Source of the DNA: Pseudoalteromonas sp. P1-25
GTDB lineage: Bacteria; Pseudomonadota; Gammaproteobacteria; Enterobacterales; Alteromonadaceae
NCBI RefSeq assembly: GCF_001401805.1
Contig: NZ_LKDW01000003.1
Span: 62,001 to 126,000, forward strand
DNA: 64,000 bases
Reading direction: 5' to 3'
In this document: positions 37,487-47,089 of the stretch, in pieces
Numbering within the stretch: position 1 is the first letter of the stretch
How the letters are laid out: each line of letters starts with the position of its first letter
Notes under the pieces: generated by a model
The model's input: only the letters and a program-made list of their open reading frames with translations
Database searches by the model: none
Told to the model about the DNA's origin: nothing
Program-made: the position numbers and the translations under genes

Positions 37487-39945
37487 CACAACAGTTTTCT
37501 TCGGCCCATTTGGGCTACTTGCTTTTGATCTAATTGTAAATGGCTAAGGGCTTCGTCGGTTATATCTACAATATCACCCACGCCAGATACTGCCCATAGC
37601 GCTTCTTCTATATCCTTTGCTTTGTGCATTGCATATTGGCTTACATACTTTAGCTCATTTGATAGATAGTCTGTATCTGGGCGCCCAGTACGCGATAAAT
37701 ATAAGCGCATTACAAATACCAGTTCAGATTTAACGCCTGCACTAATTTGCTCGCTAAAGCTTGAATAGTTTTCACCTAGTACGCATTGGCTTGTGACAGC
37801 CTTTTCAATAGTCTCCTGCTTAGGGTCAAAATTAATCACAAGAGTAAACGGTAAAGGCGGGTCTTGTCGGCTACGGTCTTTGATGCTTGGGGTGATCACA
37901 TCAATAATTTGTTGTTGCGTTAAAATATGGCTCAGATCAGTTTTGTTATTTAATAAGCCAAAATTTTGTAAAATAACGTGGATAGGGCTGGCATATAAAC
38001 CAAAACCTATGGCACCTGAAATAAAGTGGCTTGCTTCTTTATGTAAATAAAGCGGGAATTGACACACACTTTTGGTCACCATATTTCTAAGTGCAGTAGA
38101 AAGGCCTTCTATTTTCGGGGCTTCTTCAGATACTTTTAGTTTATCTTTATTACTTTCAATTAATTGGGTAAAAAAGTTAACACCTGCATGTGGTAAGTCA
38201 GCCACTCTGTTCGCTTTTAAATTAATGGTTGTTAATGACTTACTAATCGCCATTACTTCGTATTTAAGCTCACTTAAGTTATGTTTTTTAGTTATTTTTT
38301 GTAAATCGGGGAAAGATAGTAAAACAATATCACCCTTTTTAAAGCTAACCGGTACGGATGACTCTAATTGCAAACCCATCACCGAAAAATCCCGAGAATG
38401 AGCCTGATATTGCTTACCCTCAAACGTAAGTAATGCGGGTGTTTTATATAAGTAGCGTTTATGAGAGCGCAAATTTACATACTCTAACGCAACAATATCT
38501 AAATAAGGTGGTTTGTTATGCTTAGCATGGCCAAAATGCTTAAGTTGGTTCACTATCGCCTTATCAAACGGTAATTTTTTATAATTTGCTTGTTCTTCGC
38601 TATTGCCAATGGCAGTTAAAACCGCAATGTATTTCACATCTTTTATAAGGCCTGACACACGTGGCGATGGCGGTTTATTTAGCTTTTCTATGTTTTTACC
38701 CGCCGAGTTTGGTAGCGATAACGGAATAAACGAATCATCAGGGTGGCTTGGCATAACTTGTAGCTTAAAACATTGCCAACTATCTTTTTGACTGCCGAAT
38801 CCTAAAAATAGATTTTTTAATTTAGGGTTGTTATTAAGCTCTGTACGCGTGGCTGAGTAGTAATAGATTTTTCCCGCAGACACATGTGTAAATGTATATA
38901 GATACTCTTCTTTTACGGCGGTTACTTGGCTAAGCATTTGACTAATGCGTTGGTTATTCAAAACGCTATATAAGCAGGGCACTTTTCTTTCATCAGTAAA
39001 ATAGCGCTGAATAAAAATGTTATTTTCAGTTGTCAGGCTCAAGCTTGGGACTATATGGTCGCCTTTTTTACTTAAAAATACGTATAAAGAGGTAACACGG
39101 GGGATATAATATTGCTCATAACCTTTGGAAACAACTGCATCAAGGGTGTTATCTAAATTCACTTTATAGCGGCGTTTATTGCCATGAATAAAGCTTTCTA
39201 AAAACTCATCAAACTTTTCATTGTTTTCTATATAAGTGCGCTTTAAACGAATGTGGTTATATTCGCGTGATATGTTATCAACTGCTACGACTTCATATTG
39301 AATACCGTTTTTAAGGCCTAACTCAAAATCTTGTTCAAGCCCAACCAGGCGCATGGCAATGAGTTGCCCTTTTTTAATAACTTGCCGAGTAGAAAGTTTA
39401 ATTTTACAGCCACTTAAAGAAATGTCTGACGTGCTAGCGGCAATATTTTTATGATCATTGTACTCAATTTTAACTTTAATTGAGTAGTTCATCCGCTCTT
39501 CAGAGCGACTTTCGTATGAGGCAAATTTTATTACGCTGGTAGTTAGGGTATCGTTTTCGGCTTGCGCATCACTTTGCTCTTGCGCTTGCTTTTGCAGTAC
39601 GCGATGGTTGTTTTCGGTATTCATTACTGCTTCGTATACTGCTAACGTATAGCCGCCGTGTTGCTTAAGAGCTGCTTCAAAAACCTCTATGGCAGTATCA
39701 TCCATAAAATGTTGTTTGCCATTATGCTCATATGGGCGCACTTGCCCGGTAACTAAGCCCCGTAGGTCTACAAAGCGGGCTACTGGCTGAGATAGGCGCG
39801 ACATTTCCATTTTCATCAAAAATTGCTCAGGCTTTGTTAAACCGGCCGTTTTAGATTTGAAAATTTGGTCGAACTTTGCGTTACCTAAATAGGTTTTTAA
39901 CTCATTTACGAGACTTTCGTGTTTGAGCAGTATGTCTTCAGCCAT
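37468..39945 (-). CDS. Large PilZ-domain c-di-GMP effector protein
   Basis: 825 residues, apparently soluble. One PilZ domain near residue 145 carries the full binding signature: RSEER (RxxxR) followed by DISLSGCKIKL (D/NxSxxG). A second PilZ-like domain near 500 has DFSVMGLQL but only a partial RxxxR (KRYLYK), so it may not bind. The remaining regions are of unknown fold. Conserved between serB and radA in related marine genomes as far as I recall. A likely receiver for the c-di-GMP made by the cyclases in this window. Confidence 0.82.
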   Translation of the reverse strand: MAEDILLKHESLVNELKTYLGNAKFDQIFKSKTAGLTKPEQFLMKMEMSRLSQPVARFVDLRGLVTGQVRPYEHNGKQHFMDDTAIEVFEAALKQHGGYTLAVYEAVMNTENNHRVLQKQAQEQSDAQAENDTLTTSVIKFASYESRSEERMNYSIKVKIEYNDHKNIAASTSDISLSGCKIKLSTRQVIKKGQLIAMRLVGLEQDFELGLKNGIQYEVVAVDNISREYNHIRLKRTYIENNEKFDEFLESFIHGNKRRYKVNLDNTLDAVVSKGYEQYYIPRVTSLYVFLSKKGDHIVPSLSLTTENNIFIQRYFTDERKVPCLYSVLNNQRISQMLSQVTAVKEEYLYTFTHVSAGKIYYYSATRTELNNNPKLKNLFLGFGSQKDSWQCFKLQVMPSHPDDSFIPLSLPNSAGKNIEKLNKPPSPRVSGLIKDVKYIAVLTAIGNSEEQANYKKLPFDKAIVNQLKHFGHAKHNKPPYLDIVALEYVNLRSHKRYLYKTPALLTFEGKQYQAHSRDFSVMGLQLESSVPVSFKKGDIVLLSFPDLQKITKKHNLSELKYEVMAISKSLTTINLKANRVADLPHAGVNFFTQLIESNKDKLKVSEEAPKIEGLSTALRNMVTKSVCQFPLYLHKEASHFISGAIGFGLYASPIHVILQNFGLLNNKTDLSHILTQQQIIDVITPSIKDRSRQDPPLPFTLVINFDPKQETIEKAVTSQCVLGENYSSFSEQISAGVKSELVFVMRLYLSRTGRPDTDYLSNELKYVSQYAMHKAKDIEEALWAVSGVGDIVDITDEALSHLQLDQKQVAQMGRRKLLWLNRLR

Positions 39946-40302
39946 TTATAAATCGTCACCGTCTAATTGAAAAGTAGGTATACTGTAAAGTCCATTTATT
40001 TGAAAATTCAATAAACGTAACATCGCACCACAGTGTTGATATAGGTACGGTTTTTCGTGTAAGTACAGTTTAACTCTTGTTATTATGTGTTAAATGCCAA
40101 ATTATTGGCAAGTTACTTCAAAGCATATAAAAGCAATAAGTATGCCCTAAATTAGGGCAAAATAAAAAGTAGTATGTATTTGTATTTAAAGTAGAAACAA
40201 ACTACGTGTAACGAATGCTACACTGCAAGCACATTGCTTCAATGGTAATATCTATTCTTAATAGTAAACGCTCAAATTAAACAATAGTAGGTAAGGTTAT
40301 AA
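39946..40302. other. Intergenic region between the PilZ gene and radA
   Basis: About 357 AT-rich bases holding two divergent promoters. The only structure I see is a perfect 15-base palindrome, GCCCTAAATTAGGGC, at 40144-40158, a possible operator. Confidence 0.4.
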
Positions 40303-41688
40303 ATGGCTAAAGCGGCAAAAGTAGAATTTGTTTGTACAGAATGTGGTATGAACTATCAACGTTGGCAAGGTCAGTGTCGCTGTGGTGCATGGAACACGTT
40401 GGCAGAATTTAAACCCTCAGCAGGACAAAGTAAAAAAGCGGCTGCGCGCGCAACGGTAGGTGGCTATGCCGGTGGTGTTGGCGGCGGCTCTAAAAAAATT
40501 GACGATGTAGCCACCACAGAAGCCGAAAAGCAACTAACCGAAATAGGTGAACTTGACCGTGTACTAAGCGGCGGGGTAACCACAGGCTCGGTTAATATTA
40601 TTTCGGGCGACCCTGGTGCGGGTAAAACAACGCTATTATCTGACTTAGTAGCCAGAATGTCGCAGCGTATGCCATCGCTTTATTGTACCGCTGAGGAGTC
40701 GCTGTCGCAGTTTAAAAACCGTGTAAACAGACTAAAGCTTAATTACAACGCCGATGAGCTTTATTTACTTTCCGAAACCAGCGTAGAAACCATTATTGAA
40801 GAGCTTGATAAAAATAAAATTAAGTTTGCTGTCATCGACTCTATTCAAGCGGTTGTAACCGATACAGCGAATGGTAGCCCTGGTTCGCCTTCGCAAGTAA
40901 AAAGTGCTGCGCAAGCGCTTACCCAGTATTGTAAGCAAAACGATGTCACCATGTTTATTATTGCCCATGTAAATAAAAACAACGAAATTGCAGGGCCGCA
41001 AACATTAGTGCATATAGTGGATGCTTTATTGCATATTGACACGAATGATGGACAAGTACGTACGCTTAGAGCTAATAAAAACCGTTTTGGTGATATTGAT
41101 ACCGTAGGCATTTTTAAAATGTGCGAGCGCGGCATGCTGAGCGTTGATAACCCCAGTGAGATTTTTTTATCGGGATCAAGTACTGAATCACCGGGCTCTA
41201 CTATTACGTGTATCCGAAAAGGTAACCGGAACTTATTACTCGAAATACAATGTTTAACCACCGAAACCGAAGCTGAATTCCCACAGCGAGTATGTGTAGG
41301 TTTAAACATGAACCGAATAAAAATGCTTACTGGTATTTTACGTAAACACACCAAAACTAAAATATTTCACGATACGTTTTTTAATATTGTGGGCGGCTTA
41401 CGAATTGATGAAACCGAAACCTGTATTGATTTAGCGTTAGTGACTGCGCTTTTAAGTAGCTTAAACGAATTTGTAGTACCGCGTACAACCTGCATTATGG
41501 GTGAACTTAGCTTAAACGGCGACGTACGCCCAATCGACAGCGGTGTACCGCGAGTTAAAGAAGCGGCGCAGCATGGTTTTACCGAAATATTTATTCCATT
41601 TCGTAATTACCATAAATCTATGGAAGGCTTAGGCGCTAAAATTACGCCTGTAAAAACAGTGCATGAGCTGCTTAGTTTGATTAATTAA
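40303..41688 (+). CDS. radA: DNA repair protein RadA
   Basis: RecA-like branch-migration helicase. 461 residues: N-terminal zinc finger with Cys11, Cys14, Cys25 and Cys27; ATPase with Walker A GDPGAGKT and the RadA-specific KNRFG; C-terminal Lon-protease-like domain (GELSLNGDVRPI). Follows serB and the PilZ gene, the same neighbourhood as serB-radA in E. coli. Confidence 0.97.
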   Translation: MAKAAKVEFVCTECGMNYQRWQGQCRCGAWNTLAEFKPSAGQSKKAAARATVGGYAGGVGGGSKKIDDVATTEAEKQLTEIGELDRVLSGGVTTGSVNIISGDPGAGKTTLLSDLVARMSQRMPSLYCTAEESLSQFKNRVNRLKLNYNADELYLLSETSVETIIEELDKNKIKFAVIDSIQAVVTDTANGSPGSPSQVKSAAQALTQYCKQNDVTMFIIAHVNKNNEIAGPQTLVHIVDALLHIDTNDGQVRTLRANKNRFGDIDTVGIFKMCERGMLSVDNPSEIFLSGSSTESPGSTITCIRKGNRNLLLEIQCLTTETEAEFPQRVCVGLNMNRIKMLTGILRKHTKTKIFHDTFFNIVGGLRIDETETCIDLALVTALLSSLNEFVVPRTTCIMGELSLNGDVRPIDSGVPRVKEAAQHGFTEIFIPFRNYHKSMEGLGAKITPVKTVHELLSLIN

Positions 41689-41763
41689 CGCTTACAGGGA
41701 TTGCCATGCAATGTTACTCTTGAGCTAATATAACTTACACAAAGAACAGAATAAGGAAATAAC

Positions 41764-42696
41764 ATGAAAAAACTCGTAATAGCCATAGCCATTGTTGCAG
41801 CAGGTGTGGGTGGCATTAGCTACGCAAACTATGTAGCAACCCAAGAAGTTCGTACTGAAGTAGACAAGCAGCTTGCTTTAGTAAGCGATCAAACTGGTGC
41901 AACGTTTAAATATGCGGGTTTATCGGCAAGTGTTATTTCTAAAAGTGTTGAAATTACTAACATGGAAGTAATAAGCCCTGAAGGTGAAAACGTAGCGCAT
42001 ATTCAAAGTATTGAAGTAATCGGTTACGAAACCGATAAAATATCGCCACATACATCGTTTACAGTAAAAAGCTTCCAGTTCGATAAAGACTTTGTAGCAA
42101 AACTACCTGCTGATACAAACGAAATGCTCGCCTCAGCAAGCTACGACTTAAGCTCATCGCTTGATTACAATGAGGAGTCTGGCGACAGCGACGTAGTTTT
42201 AAAGCTCGATGCAAAAGATATTGTTAGTTTTAATATGGATGTAGGCCTTGCCAATGCTAAAGCATTAATGGACGCATCCCTTGCTATAAGCAAAGCGCAG
42301 CAAGAAGCAGGGGACACGCCACTTACGTATGAGCAAGAGTTACAACAGCAAACCTTAGTGATGCAAGCTATGAGCAAGCTTGAGCCACGTAATATTAATT
42401 TAGTACTTAATAACCAAGGTAAATTAAAAGAGCTGTTTGTGAGTGAGCTTGAAAAACAAGGTATGACGCTTGAGCAAATGCAAATGACGCTACAGCAACA
42501 GTTACAGCAAGCCCCCGTAACTGAAGAAATAGCACAATCGCTTACTGACTTTGCCAAAGGCCTAAACTCTTTAAGCATATCGGCAAAATTGCCTGAAGGT
42601 AAAACCATGATGGAAGTAAACCAGCAAATAATGATGTTAGCTGGCCAGCCAGAAGAGCTAGTTAAATTCGTTAATTTAGAAGTTAAAGGCGAATAA
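41764..42696 (+). CDS. Membrane-anchored protein of unknown function
   Basis: 310 residues with an N-terminal signal or anchor helix (LVIAIAIVAAGVGGISYANY), then a long soluble part with beta-rich segments (ISKSVEITNMEVISPEGE) and a Gln/Leu-rich helix region (MTLEQMQMTLQQQLQQ). The layout resembles DUF945/YdgA-like periplasmic proteins, but similarity is too weak to name it. It has its own terminator at 42754-42779. Confidence 0.65.
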   Translation: MKKLVIAIAIVAAGVGGISYANYVATQEVRTEVDKQLALVSDQTGATFKYAGLSASVISKSVEITNMEVISPEGENVAHIQSIEVIGYETDKISPHTSFTVKSFQFDKDFVAKLPADTNEMLASASYDLSSSLDYNEESGDSDVVLKLDAKDIVSFNMDVGLANAKALMDASLAISKAQQEAGDTPLTYEQELQQQTLVMQAMSKLEPRNINLVLNNQGKLKELFVSELEKQGMTLEQMQMTLQQQLQQAPVTEEIAQSLTDFAKGLNSLSISAKLPEGKTMMEVNQQIMMLAGQPEELVKFVNLEVKGE

Positions 42697-42753
42697 AGTC
42701 GTTTTAGCTTTGTAGTTGCCTATATGGTTGGCTGCAAACACTGAAGTTGTTAG

Positions 42754-42779
42754 AGCGTGAGTATATCTCACGCTTTTTT
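42754..42779 (+). terminator. Intrinsic terminator
   Basis: AGCGTGAG, five-base loop, CTCACGCT followed by five further T. Confidence 0.87.
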
Positions 42780-42888
42780 GTGCAATATAATAATCTGTTT
42801 TTAAATGCTTTTGCATTGGTTGAGCTGCTTGTTTTTCAGTCTCTGTTTGGCTAGTGTATTAGTTATACATACGGAAATGGACCTAATT

Positions 42889-43740
42889 ATGCGCTTATTT
42901 TTAATTCTTACCCAAGTAATAACCTTATCGCTTTCGCCAACCATATCAGCAAAAACTAATTTTGAGCACAATATCAAGGTGGAGTCATGCTCTTCAGAAA
43001 AATGTAAGGAAGAGTTTAAAAAGCTAAAGCAATACTCACGTCAACAGATCCCACTTGCTCAAGAGATGTTGGGCACTTTTTATTATAATGGTTATGGTGT
43101 AGAGCAAGATTTAAAAAAAGCAAGAAGGTACTTTTATGAAGCCGCTCGTTGGGGGCTGCCTAATAGCCAGTTTAAACTTGGCATAATGATGATTGAAGGC
43201 CAAGGTGGTGAAGTTAATAAAAGCCTTGGCTTTACAAACTTACGACATGCCGCTAAAAAGTTACCTAAAGCAAATTATTATATTGCAGCATATACGCTAG
43301 CTAATAACCCGACAAAAGATGATGCTTTAGAAGCAAAAGAAAAGCTAGAACTGGCAGCAAATAAGGGCTATGTGAGGGCTAATTTTTTACTAGCTAAAGT
43401 GTATGAATCAGCAATTTTAGGTCAATCCAATAAAGAAAAAGCAGTTAAGCATTATAAAAAGGCGGCTATAAAAGACCCAAGGGCAAAACTAAAGCTTGCC
43501 GCTTTAGGCATTGATTTACCAAGAGAGCCTGAAAATAAAGATATTGAGCGAATAACCGTTGTTAGAGAAAAGCAAACAATGGGTAATTTTATAACTAATA
43601 TAAAAAATATGCCTAGTATGCGAACCGCCGTATCGAGTCGTATTAAAGGAGGTAAATGCGAGGATAGCATCAGCTGTGAAAGTATAAGTGGTTATGAAAA
43701 TTTGAAACTGTTTAAGCAAGGCGCTACTCAAGGTTTATAA
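42889..43740 (+). CDS. Sel1-repeat protein, secreted
   Basis: 283 residues from the ATG at 42889, which begins a clean signal peptide (MRLFLILTQVITLSLSPTISA) and has GGA seven bases upstream; an earlier start at 42805 adds 28 residues. Several Sel1/TPR-like repeats follow (AQEMLGTFYYNGYGVEQDLKK, read in parts; SQFKLGIMMIEGQGG; ANFLLAKVYESA). Four cysteines, two near each end of the mature protein (CSSEKC; CEDSISC). Such proteins scaffold protein contacts; partner unknown. Confidence 0.75.
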   Translation: MRLFLILTQVITLSLSPTISAKTNFEHNIKVESCSSEKCKEEFKKLKQYSRQQIPLAQEMLGTFYYNGYGVEQDLKKARRYFYEAARWGLPNSQFKLGIMMIEGQGGEVNKSLGFTNLRHAAKKLPKANYYIAAYTLANNPTKDDALEAKEKLELAANKGYVRANFLLAKVYESAILGQSNKEKAVKHYKKAAIKDPRAKLKLAALGIDLPREPENKDIERITVVREKQTMGNFITNIKNMPSMRTAVSSRIKGGKCEDSISCESISGYENLKLFKQGATQGL

Positions 43741-43799
43741 TGGGCACCTAGGTAAATACGTTGAAATGAGAGCCTAAAGTTAAGTTAGCTTTAAAATAA

Positions 43800-43830
43800 A
43801 AACACCGTATTTATTTTAAACACGGTGTTT
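43800..43830. terminator. Bidirectional terminator between the Sel1 gene and serA
   Basis: AAACACCGT/ACGGTGTTT hairpin between converging genes, with T-rich sequence to its right and A-rich to its left. Confidence 0.75.
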
Positions 43831-43853
43831 ATTTATTTTTTACACTTCACCTT

Positions 43854-45083
43854 TTAGTGAAGAATACGCGCTCTAATTGTACCTTCTACTGCACTTAGCT
43901 CTTTAAGCGCAACTTCTGATTGATCGGTATCTACGTCAATAACTACATAACCAATTGATTCATCAGTTTGTAAGTACTGAGCGGCAATATTAATACCGTG
44001 CTGGGCAAACGCTTGGTTAATTTGCGTAAGTACACCTGGGCGGTTGTGGTGTACATGCAATAAGCGGCTACGGTTAGCAAGCTCTGGCAGCGAAACCTCA
44101 GGGAAGTTAACAGCCGTAATAGTTGAGCCATTATCTGAGTATTTAGCTAATTTACCGGCTACTTCAATACCAATGTTTTCTTGCGCTTCTTGGGTTGAAC
44201 CACCAATGTGCGGCGTTAATATAACGTTGTCGAATTCGCGCAGTGGCGATACAAATTCTTCTTCGTTAGATTTTGGCTCAACAGGGAATACATCAATAGC
44301 AGCGCCGCTTAGCTTTTTCTCGCTAAGTGCTTCGGCAAGTGCATCAATATCCACTACAGTACCGCGTGAAGCGTTAATTAGTATTGAGCCCTGCTTCATT
44401 ACGGCAAGCTCAGCAGTGCCAATCAGGTTTTTAGTTTGCGGTGTTTCTGGTACGTGTAAACTAATAATATCAGCGCGCTGTAAAAGCTGTGTTAGGTTAT
44501 GAATTTGCGTGGCATTACCTAAAGATAGCTTATCTTCAATATCGTAATATTCTACGGTCATACCAATGTTTTCAGCCATAATACCAAGCTGCGTACCAAT
44601 GTGGCCGTAGCCAATAATCCCGAGTGTTTTACCGCGAGCTTCAAATGAGCCGGTTGCCGTTTTTAACCAGCCGCCACGGTGTGCTGCTGCATTACGCTGT
44701 GGAATACCACGTAATAACAAGAGTATTTCGCCAAGTACCAGCTCTGCGACAGAGCGTGTGTTTGAAAACGGTGCGTTAAATACCGCAATACCGCGCTCGC
44801 GCGCTGCGTTTAAGTCAACTTGGTTAGTACCAATACAAAAGCAGCCAATGGCTACTAGCTTTTCAGCTGAGTCTAAAACGGCTTGATTAATATGAGTACG
44901 AGAACGAAGCCCTACAAAGTGCACATCTTTAATACGCTCTTTAAGTTCGTCCTCAGGTAGCGATGTTTTTACGTAATCGATGTTGCTGTAACCATTACGT
45001 TTAAGCGTTTCTACAGCGCTTTGGTGAACACCTTCAAGCAAGAGAATTTTAATTTTGTCTTTTGCTAACGATACCTTACTCAT
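43854..45083 (-). CDS. serA: D-3-phosphoglycerate dehydrogenase
   Basis: First step of serine synthesis. 409 residues: substrate domain, NAD-binding domain with GYGHIGTQLG, catalytic Arg/Glu/His region (NASRGTVVD, TPHIGGSTQEAQ) and a C-terminal ACT domain (~335-409) that in E. coli mediates feedback inhibition by serine. Lies nine bases after rpiA on the same strand, so co-transcribed with it. Confidence 0.97.
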   Translation of the reverse strand: MSKVSLAKDKIKILLLEGVHQSAVETLKRNGYSNIDYVKTSLPEDELKERIKDVHFVGLRSRTHINQAVLDSAEKLVAIGCFCIGTNQVDLNAARERGIAVFNAPFSNTRSVAELVLGEILLLLRGIPQRNAAAHRGGWLKTATGSFEARGKTLGIIGYGHIGTQLGIMAENIGMTVEYYDIEDKLSLGNATQIHNLTQLLQRADIISLHVPETPQTKNLIGTAELAVMKQGSILINASRGTVVDIDALAEALSEKKLSGAAIDVFPVEPKSNEEEFVSPLREFDNVILTPHIGGSTQEAQENIGIEVAGKLAKYSDNGSTITAVNFPEVSLPELANRSRLLHVHHNRPGVLTQINQAFAQHGINIAAQYLQTDESIGYVVIDVDTDQSEVALKELSAVEGTIRARILH

Positions 45084-45092
45084 AACCTCATC

Positions 45093-45746
45093 CTATTTAA
45101 TTTGTGGCCCATTTTTAGTGCCGATAATTACTTTATCAGCACCGCGCATCGCAAATAGGCCGTTGGTAACTACGCCAACAATTGAATTAATTTGTGTTTC
45201 AAGTTGTTTGGCATTACTAATACTTAAATTGTGTACATCTAAAATAACGTTACCGTTATCGGTTACTACGCCTTGGCGGTAAACAGGGTCGCCACCAAGT
45301 TTTAATAATTCACGCGCTACGTAGCTGCGTGCCATGGGTATAACTTCTACCGGAAGTGGGAAGTCGCCCAATGTATCTACTAATTTTGTGTCATCAACAA
45401 TACACACAAACTGTTTTGCAACGGCTGCGACTATTTTTTCGCGGGTAAGTGCTGCGCCGCCGCCTTTGATCATTTCGTTATGGGCATTAATTTCATCTGC
45501 ACCGTCTACGTATACATCAAGCGCATCTACATCGTTTAGCTCAAACACTTCAATACCTAATGCTTGTAGGCGCGCTGTTGAAGCCTCAGAGCTAGATACC
45601 GCCCCCGTTATGGTGTCTTTTACTGTGCCTAGGGCATCAATAAAATGATTTACGGTAGAGCCTGTGCCTACACCAACAATGGTGTTTTCTTTTACAAACT
45701 CGAGTGCAGCCCACGCAGCTGCTTTTTTTAATTCGTCTTGCGTCAT
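45093..45746 (-). CDS. rpiA: Ribose-5-phosphate isomerase A
   Basis: Interconverts ribose 5-phosphate and ribulose 5-phosphate. The ATG at 45746 gives [15 protein letters not shown], matching the E. coli N-terminus, and 217 residues; two ATGs up to 45758 are also in frame. Signatures [20 protein letters not shown] and [11 protein letters not shown] are intact. Part of a probable fau-rpiA-serA unit; tkt is also in the window. Confidence 0.96.
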   Translation of the reverse strand: MTQDELKKAAAWAALEFVKENTIVGVGTGSTVNHFIDALGTVKDTITGAVSSSEASTARLQALGIEVFELNDVDALDVYVDGADEINAHNEMIKGGGAALTREKIVAAVAKQFVCIVDDTKLVDTLGDFPLPVEVIPMARSYVARELLKLGGDPVYRQGVVTDNGNVILDVHNLSISNAKQLETQINSIVGVVTNGLFAMRGADKVIIGTKNGPQIK

Positions 45747-45783
45747 TGTCATGCTCATATTTCAAATGTGTAGTGGGTGTATA

Positions 45784-46380
45784 TTACCAGTGATAAATTT
45801 TATCAGGAGTAATAATGGTTTTAAGTGGAACATCCCACGATTCAATTGGCAGTGCATCTACTTTTTGGCAGCTGTGTGCTAGGCCAATAAGTTGCGGTTT
45901 TTGCCAATTGTATGCGTGTAATTGCGCCAGTGTTTTATCGTAAAATCCACCCCCCATTCCTAATCGGTTACCTTGATTATCAAATGCAACAAGTGGCATC
46001 AGTAAGTAATCTAAATCAGTTAATGGGCATATTTGAGAGCAGTTCAGCTTAGGCTCCAAGATACCATAGCGATTTGCTCTCATGGGTGAGTTTTTTTCAT
46101 AGCGTTGAAATAGCAAAGTAGCCCCATTAAATGGGTGTATAACGGGTAAATAAAGAGCATGGCCTTGTCGCCATAACTCATTAATTAACAGCGATGTATC
46201 TAACTCTCCATCGTTACTAAAGTAAATGGCTATCTGTTTTTTCGAGGCTGTTTTCTCGCTATTTAGCTGTTGAGTAAAATTCAACTTTAGCTGTGCAGCG
46301 GCTTTTTCTTGCTGTTTTTTTGATAGATTATTGCGTAATTGGCGAATAGATTGGCGTATGTGTGTACGTTTATTGCTCAT
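45784..46380 (-). CDS. fau: 5-formyltetrahydrofolate cyclo-ligase
   Basis: Recycles 5-formyl-THF to 5,10-methenyl-THF with ATP. 198 residues with the C-terminal signature RLGMGGGFYDKTL and the N-terminal IRQSIRQLRN basic helix. In enterobacteria this gene (ygfA) follows 6S RNA; here a coding gene lies 19 bases upstream, leaving no space for it. Confidence 0.93.
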   Translation of the reverse strand: MSNKRTHIRQSIRQLRNNLSKKQQEKAAAQLKLNFTQQLNSEKTASKKQIAIYFSNDGELDTSLLINELWRQGHALYLPVIHPFNGATLLFQRYEKNSPMRANRYGILEPKLNCSQICPLTDLDYLLMPLVAFDNQGNRLGMGGGFYDKTLAQLHAYNWQKPQLIGLAHSCQKVDALPIESWDVPLKTIITPDKIYHW

Positions 46381-46399
46381 TGTAATTACGCACCTTCGA

Positions 46400-46942
46400 T
46401 TAAATAGACACTAAATCAGGAAAAGCTAAGTAAACAGCAAGCACAATCAGTAGTAAAACGGCGGTGGCAATCAGTGAATATAACAAAATATTGCTACGCG
46501 CTTTAACAGGTTCATCGAGCTGCTCGTCAAGCATTAGATCATCTTCTTGCCACTCATCGCTTTCGTCTGCAGGGCTTTTTAGCTCATTGGTTGGAAGCCT
46601 TTGCTCTAGCTCTTCTAGCTTTTCTTCTAGGCGGATCAGGCTGCTTGTTATGTAATCGAGGGCATCAAAAATCCGTTCATCACGCTGACTAGCTGCACTA
46701 GGGTTTTGAGGAGGCTGCTCACCTGTGGCTTGTAACTTACTTTTAATGCCTAAACTTGCGAGTAATTTGGCTTGCTTTAGGGCTTTGTCTTTATTGCTTG
46801 GTGCAAAGAGTGGTTTGCCGTTAAAAAACTGAGTTACTTTATCTTCAGACGTTTTTAGTTTATTTGCTAAATTAACGCAGGCAGTTTTAGTCTCAGTGCC
46901 CTCAGCGAGCCCTACAAACATAACGCGAAAATTATTGGCCAT
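46400..46942 (-). CDS. Tail-anchored coiled-coil protein of unknown function
   Basis: 180 residues. The N-terminal ~75 form a compact domain (FRVMFVGLAEGTETKTACVNLANKL), then a helix with coiled-coil character (LIRLEEKLEELEQRL), an acidic linker, and one C-terminal membrane helix (SLIATAVLLLIVLAVYLAF). Expected to face the cytoplasm. First gene of the leftward fau-rpiA-serA group. Confidence 0.68.
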   Translation of the reverse strand: MANNFRVMFVGLAEGTETKTACVNLANKLKTSEDKVTQFFNGKPLFAPSNKDKALKQAKLLASLGIKSKLQATGEQPPQNPSAASQRDERIFDALDYITSSLIRLEEKLEELEQRLPTNELKSPADESDEWQEDDLMLDEQLDEPVKARSNILLYSLIATAVLLLIVLAVYLAFPDLVSI

Positions 46943-47044
46943 TTACTTATCCCTTAAGCTTTTATTATGCAAAGAGTATATACCTAAAACAGTAAGTAAT
47001 TCGAGGGCTCGCTAAAACTCATTATTAACTTTTGCTTTAGATAT

Positions 47045-47072
47045 AAAAACGGCCCTTAAAAGGGCCGTTTTT
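47045..47072 (-). terminator. Intrinsic terminator of metK
   Basis: AAAAACGGCCCTT/AAGGGCCGTTTTT with a two-base loop, 18 bases beyond the metK stop on its strand. Confidence 0.88.
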
Positions 47073-47089
47073 AATTAATGTGTTTTGGC

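Noticed and set aside
42165..42608. Open frame antisense inside the gene at 41764-42696
   Set aside because: Cys/Ser-rich low-quality translation typical of a shadow frame; no start signals.
46381..46399. 6S RNA expected upstream of fau as in enterobacteria
   Set aside because: Only 19 bases separate fau from the upstream coding gene.
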